This document shows positions 30,978 through 33,919 of a stretch of 33,919 nt of DNA, in pieces. The stretch lies in the NCBI GenBank assembly GCA_030426265.1, contig JAUHYP010000033.1:1-33919 (forward strand). Direction: 5' to 3'. Numbering within the stretch: position 1 is the stretch's first letter; each line of letters begins with the position of its first letter. The notes beneath the pieces are model-generated. The model made no database searches and was not told the DNA's origin. It saw only the letters and a list, made by a program, of their open reading frames with translations. Origin of the DNA: Gammaproteobacteria bacterium (GTDB taxonomy: Bacteria; Pseudomonadota; Gammaproteobacteria; Xanthomonadales; SZUA-36). The translations under genes and the position numbers were made by a program.

Positions 30978-32252
30978 TCAGCCCGCCAGCTGGGTGAGCA
31001 CGCCGGCGATGGTCGCGGTCATCATGGTCGCCAGGGTCCCGCCCATGACGGCGCGCAGGCCCAGGCGCGCGATGTCGCCCTTGCGCTCGGGCGCCAACCC
31101 GCCGATGCCGCCGATCTGGATGGCGATGGAGGAGAAGTTGGCGAAACCGCACAGGGCGTAGGTGGAGATCAGCACCGACTGCGGGTCCAGCGTGTCCTTG
31201 ATCTCGTTCAGACTGGCGTAGGCCAGGAACTCGTTGGCCACCACCTTCTCGCCGATCAGACCGCCCACGGTGACGATGTCGGCCGTGGGCACGCCGATGA
31301 CCCAGGCCAGGGGCGAGAGCAGGTAACCGAGGATCAGCTTCAGCGACAGCGGCTGGCCCAGCACGCCCTGCAGCCCGGTGACCTCGCCGATCCAGCCCAG
31401 CGGCCAGTCGATCATGGCGATCAGGGCGATGAAGGCCAGCAGCATGGCGCCGACGTTCAGCGCCAGGCGCCAGCCGTCGGCGGCGCCATTGGCCGCCGCC
31501 TCGATGGTGTTGCCGGCGGTTTTCTCCACGTCCAGCTTCACCGTGCCCATGGTCAGCGACTGGCCGGTCTCGGGGCGCAGGATCTTGGCGATGACGATGG
31601 TGGCCGGCGCCGCCATCACGCTGGCGGCCAGCAGGTGGCGGGCGTAGAACAGCTGCGCTTCCGGGTCGGTCCCGCCCAGCATGGCGATGTAGGCCGCCAG
31701 CACCGCCCCGGCGATGGTGGCCATGCCGCCGACCATCATGGTGAACAGCTCCGACTCGGTCATGCGCGCGATGTAGGGCCGCACCACCAGCGGCGCCTCG
31801 GTCTGGCCCACGAACACGTTGGCCGCCACGGCCAGCGACTCCGAGCCGCTGACCCCCAGCACTTTCTGCATCACCCAGGCCATGCCCTGCACCACCTTCT
31901 GCATGACACCGAGGTGGTAGAGCACGCCCATCAGGGCGGCGAAGAAGATGATGGTCGGCAACACCTGGAAGGCGAACACGAAGCCGAAGGCCATGGGATC
32001 GGCGAGGTCGGCGAAGATGAATTCGGCCCCGACCATGGCGAAGCCGACGACCTTGACGAAGAGGCGGGACAGGAAGTCGAAGAGCTCGCGCCCACCGGGC
32101 ACCAGGATGACCAATACGGCGAAGGCGATCTGCAGCCCCACACCCCCGGCCACCAGCTTCCAGTTCACCGCGCGGCGCTCCATGGATGTGAGCCAGGCCA
32201 GTGCGATGAGCACGGCCAGGCCGAACAGGCCGAACGCGATGCTGCCGATCAT
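30978..32252 (-). CDS. nupC: Concentrative nucleoside transporter (CNT/NupC family)
   Basis: 424-aa inner-membrane symporter importing nucleosides with protons or sodium. The family signatures are present: VGQTEAP (149-154 region), VANEFLAYASL and CGFANFSSIAIQIGG near the C-terminus, which together line the nucleoside site in the Vibrio CNT structure. The ATG at 32252 gives the usual hydrophobic start; the frame is open to 32279 but nine polar residues would be added. It is followed after 25 nt by the LplT-PlsC fusion on the same strand. Confidence 0.93.
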   Translation of the reverse strand: MIGSIAFGLFGLAVLIALAWLTSMERRAVNWKLVAGGVGLQIAFAVLVILVPGGRELFDFLSRLFVKVVGFAMVGAEFIFADLADPMAFGFVFAFQVLPTIIFFAALMGVLYHLGVMQKVVQGMAWVMQKVLGVSGSESLAVAANVFVGQTEAPLVVRPYIARMTESELFTMMVGGMATIAGAVLAAYIAMLGGTDPEAQLFYARHLLAASVMAAPATIVIAKILRPETGQSLTMGTVKLDVEKTAGNTIEAAANGAADGWRLALNVGAMLLAFIALIAMIDWPLGWIGEVTGLQGVLGQPLSLKLILGYLLSPLAWVIGVPTADIVTVGGLIGEKVVANEFLAYASLNEIKDTLDPQSVLISTYALCGFANFSSIAIQIGGIGGLAPERKGDIARLGLRAVMGGTLATMMTATIAGVLTQLAG

Positions 32253-32313
32253 GTGGGATGCCGTGTCATGACGCGGCAATGTAGCGGTTGGCCCCTTTCA
32301 CGGCAACCGCTCC

Positions 32314-32327
32314 GGGACGGGCGTCCC
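32314..32327. repeat. Short perfect inverted repeat between the small membrane ORF and nupC
   Basis: GGGACG and CGTCCC are separated by GG, giving a 6-bp stem with a tight loop. It lies 6 nt after the small gene's stop codon on the minus strand and 61 nt before nupC. No T-tract follows, so it might be a weak pause or mRNA-end hairpin rather than an intrinsic terminator. Confidence 0.35.
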
Positions 32328-32333
32328 AAGGGG

Positions 32334-32486
32334 TCAGCGACTGATCGCCTCCACGGCCGCGGCGACGGTGGCGCCCTGGCGGCCGGACTCGGCATCCAGG
32401 TGCAGCATGAAGAACACCAGGGCGGTGAACACCATGAACAGCGCGGTCTTGCGCACTTCGGTCTTCCTGAGCGAATCCTTCATCAT
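32334..32486 (-). CDS. Small single-span membrane protein, unknown function
   Basis: 50 aa. The N-terminus is charged (MMKDSLRKTEVRKT), a hydrophobic helix covers about residues 15-30 (ALFMVFTALVFFMLHL), and a short tail rich in Ala and Val follows. The many positive charges before the helix predict an N-in orientation. GGAG lies 4 nt before the first of two tandem ATG codons, in a context resembling the xynA site, which supports translation. It sits 81 nt after the diflavin reductase gene and 81 nt before nupC. I do not recognise it; it could be a small accessory subunit of either neighbour. Confidence 0.55.
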   Translation of the reverse strand: MMKDSLRKTEVRKTALFMVFTALVFFMLHLDAESGRQGATVAAAVEAISR

Positions 32487-32567
32487 GGTTCTCCGGGCGA
32501 TAAGGTCCCTTACCGCAACCTACGCAGGCCGGAGTCGATTCATATCAGCGCATTCAGCAAGCCGCGC

Positions 32568-33919
32568 TCAGTAGATTTCCCGCCGATACCGTCCCGCGGC
32601 GTCCAGTGCGTCCAGCGCATCGCGCCCCAGGACCTCCGTCAGGGCCTCGTCCACGCCCTGGGCCATGCCCGTACGGCTGCCGCAGACCATGAGGACGGCG
32701 CCGCGCGCCACCCAGTCCGACAATTCCGCGGCTTCTTCTCTCAGGCAGTCCTGTACGTAACGGGGACGGTCAGGGCACCGGGAAAACGCGCGGTCGACCC
32801 GGTCCAGTCCGCCGCTGTCCTGCCAGGCGCCGATCTCGTCATCGAACACGCGGTCCGCCGCCGGGTCGCGTTCCCCGTAGACCAGCCAGTTCGGTCGCCC
32901 CCCGTCGCGGGCGCGGCAGCGCAAGAGGGCGCGCAGGCCGGCGATGCCGGAGCCGTTCCCGATCAGCACCAGGGGTTTTTCCGGGGCGGGGGCATGGAAG
33001 TTGGGATTGGCGCTGAGGCGGATCTCGACCGATTCACCGGGTTCCAGGCGGTCGGCCAGCCAGCCGGACGCCAGCCCGATGTGGCCGTCCGCGTTTCGCT
33101 GGCGGCGCACCACGAATTCGAGGACGCCATCCCCGGGAATCGAGGCGATCGAGTATTTTCGGGACATGATCGGCGATGAAGGCGGAGGTTCGACGGGGTT
33201 TGCCTCCGGAATCACTTCGGCAATGTCACCGGCGCGCCAGGCCGGCATCGCGCCATCGGGTGGCGTGAACACCAGCCGGACCAGCGGCTCTCCCGGCGAA
33301 CCGGGGTTGAGCAGCTCGCGTCCCGCAAAGGTCCACGACGCCCAGGCCCCGGATTCCGGACTGTCATCCGTGAACGCCCTGATATCTCCGCCCAGGGCCT
33401 GGAGCACCTCGGCCCAGGGCGCCAGGGCCTCCGATGCGTCGCTGCTGCGCCGCGCATCCAGTTCGACGGGGCCGGCGAGCGGCCGGGCGCCGCGGCGCGC
33501 CAGCGCCTGGTGCACATCGTGGCCGAACCGGCAGTAGTGCGCGTAGCTGCTGTCGCCCAGGGCCAGCACGGCGAACTCGAGCCGGGACAGGTCGCCGGCG
33601 TCCGACCGCAACTGCCGGCGCGCGAACCGCGCGCCGTTGTCCGGCGGCTCGCCACTGCCGTAGGTGCTGGCGACGACCAGGAGACGGCGGGCGCCGGCCA
33701 GCGCGGCATCGTCGACCCGGTCCAGGGACAGCAGGCGCGCCTGTCCACCCAGGGCCTCGAAGCTGCGTGTCGCCAGCGCCGTGGCTGTCCCGGTCTGGCT
33801 GGCCCAGGCCACCAGCACATCGCCCGGGCCCGAGCCGGCGCCCGCGACGTCACCGGCCTGGTGGCGGCGCAGGCACCACAGGGTGAACAGCACGAAGGCC
33901 GCCACCACCAGGGCGGACA
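32568..33919 (-). CDS. Membrane-anchored diflavin (FMN/FAD) reductase, sulfite-reductase-alpha-like, 5' end beyond window
   Basis: About 450 residues are visible and the frame is open at the right edge. A transmembrane stretch (VVAAFVLFTLWCL) comes first. A flavodoxin domain follows, with the FMN loop ASQTGTA and then STYGSGEPPDN and LGDSSYAHYC. The C-terminal FNR module has RKYSIAS for FAD, GNGSGIAGL for NADPH, CGSRTGMA and a terminal REIY whose Tyr would stack on FAD. CysJ and cytochrome P450 reductase share this order. The membrane anchor fits the PepSY-flavoprotein fusions thought to reduce periplasmic or iron-related targets, but a PepSY domain would lie outside the window. A GTG at 33908 could be internal rather than the true start. 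Confidence 0.85.
   Translation of the reverse strand, partial: SALVVAAFVLFTLWCLRRHQAGDVAGAGSGPGDVLVAWASQTGTATALATRSFEALGGQARLLSLDRVDDAALAGARRLLVVASTYGSGEPPDNGARFARRQLRSDAGDLSRLEFAVLALGDSSYAHYCRFGHDVHQALARRGARPLAGPVELDARRSSDASEALAPWAEVLQALGGDIRAFTDDSPESGAWASWTFAGRELLNPGSPGEPLVRLVFTPPDGAMPAWRAGDIAEVIPEANPVEPPPSSPIMSRKYSIASIPGDGVLEFVVRRQRNADGHIGLASGWLADRLEPGESVEIRLSANPNFHAPAPEKPLVLIGNGSGIAGLRALLRCRARDGGRPNWLVYGERDPAADRVFDDEIGAWQDSGGLDRVDRAFSRCPDRPRYVQDCLREEAAELSDWVARGAVLMVCGSRTGMAQGVDEALTEVLGRDALDALDAAGRYRREIY

Noticed and set aside
29198-33179. Long plus-strand open frames (599 and 784 codons) opposite the LplT-PlsC fusion, nupC and the diflavin reductase
   Set aside because: Same antisense bias; the sequences show no motifs and cross gene boundaries on the other strand.
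1-33919. Mobile elements, prophage genes, tRNA genes or CRISPR arrays
   Set aside because: No transposase, integrase, terminal repeats, tRNA-like cloverleaf or regularly spaced repeats were found; gene content is chromosomal and evenly G+C-rich.

Overview
This is a densely coded, G+C-rich window from a Gammaproteobacterium. The gene order lptD-surA-pdxA-rsmA-apaG-apaH running into a convergent folA matches the enterobacterial arrangement. The lgt-thyA pair, the DUF3450/ExbB/ExbD/TonB/TPR operon and the base composition suggest a Xanthomonadales-, Chromatiales- or Wenzhouxiangella-like lineage; the lineage is an inference, since no rRNA or other decisive marker is present. I saw no insertion sequence, integrase, tRNA, rRNA or CRISPR array. 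No stretch longer than about 300 bases lacks a gene.

Left part (1-7570), xylan/xylose utilisation: a truncated secreted GH26-like glycosidase, xylA and xylB on the minus strand, then a LacI/CytR-type repressor gene and a secreted GH10 xylanase on the plus strand, then a cytoplasmic GH43 beta-xylosidase on the minus strand. Two LacI-type palindromes (681-696 and 3699-3720) lie in front of the GH26-like gene and between xylB and lacI. The expected flow is that GH10 cuts xylan outside the cytoplasm, oligosaccharides are imported by a transporter not in this window, GH43 releases xylose, and XylA and XylB carry it to xylulose 5-phosphate.

Middle left (7571-12835), a six-gene minus-strand operon: DUF3450 protein, large MotA/TolQ/ExbB (TtpC-like), small ExbB, ExbD, TonB and a TPR protein. 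It resembles the TonB2 systems of Vibrio and relatives, and ends in an intrinsic terminator only 16 nt upstream of the GH43 start codon. Its 273-nt upstream region (12836-13108) holds a promoter-like sequence, a foldable 67-nt segment, a threefold GCATTC repeat and a site nearly identical to xylose-regulator operators I remember from Caulobacter and Xanthomonas. Together these suggest, without proving it, a TonB system tied to xylan or xylo-oligosaccharide uptake.

Centre (13109-18140): an N-formylglutamate amidohydrolase-family gene and an SLC13 permease with RCK_C domains (minus strand), divergent from lgt-thyA-folA (plus strand).

Right centre (18166-27538): a long minus-strand run, NSS transporter - msrB - PF10023 lipoprotein peptidase - lptD - surA - pdxA - rsmA - apaG - apaH, joining outer-membrane biogenesis to housekeeping genes. 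The first three genes are chained to each other by 4-nt overlaps.

Right end (27570-33919): a short plus-strand group (VOC protein, sulfotransferase, DUF2007) converges on an LplT-PlsC-type fusion. Further right lie nupC, a 50-residue single-span membrane protein and a membrane-anchored diflavin reductase cut by the window edge, all on the minus strand.
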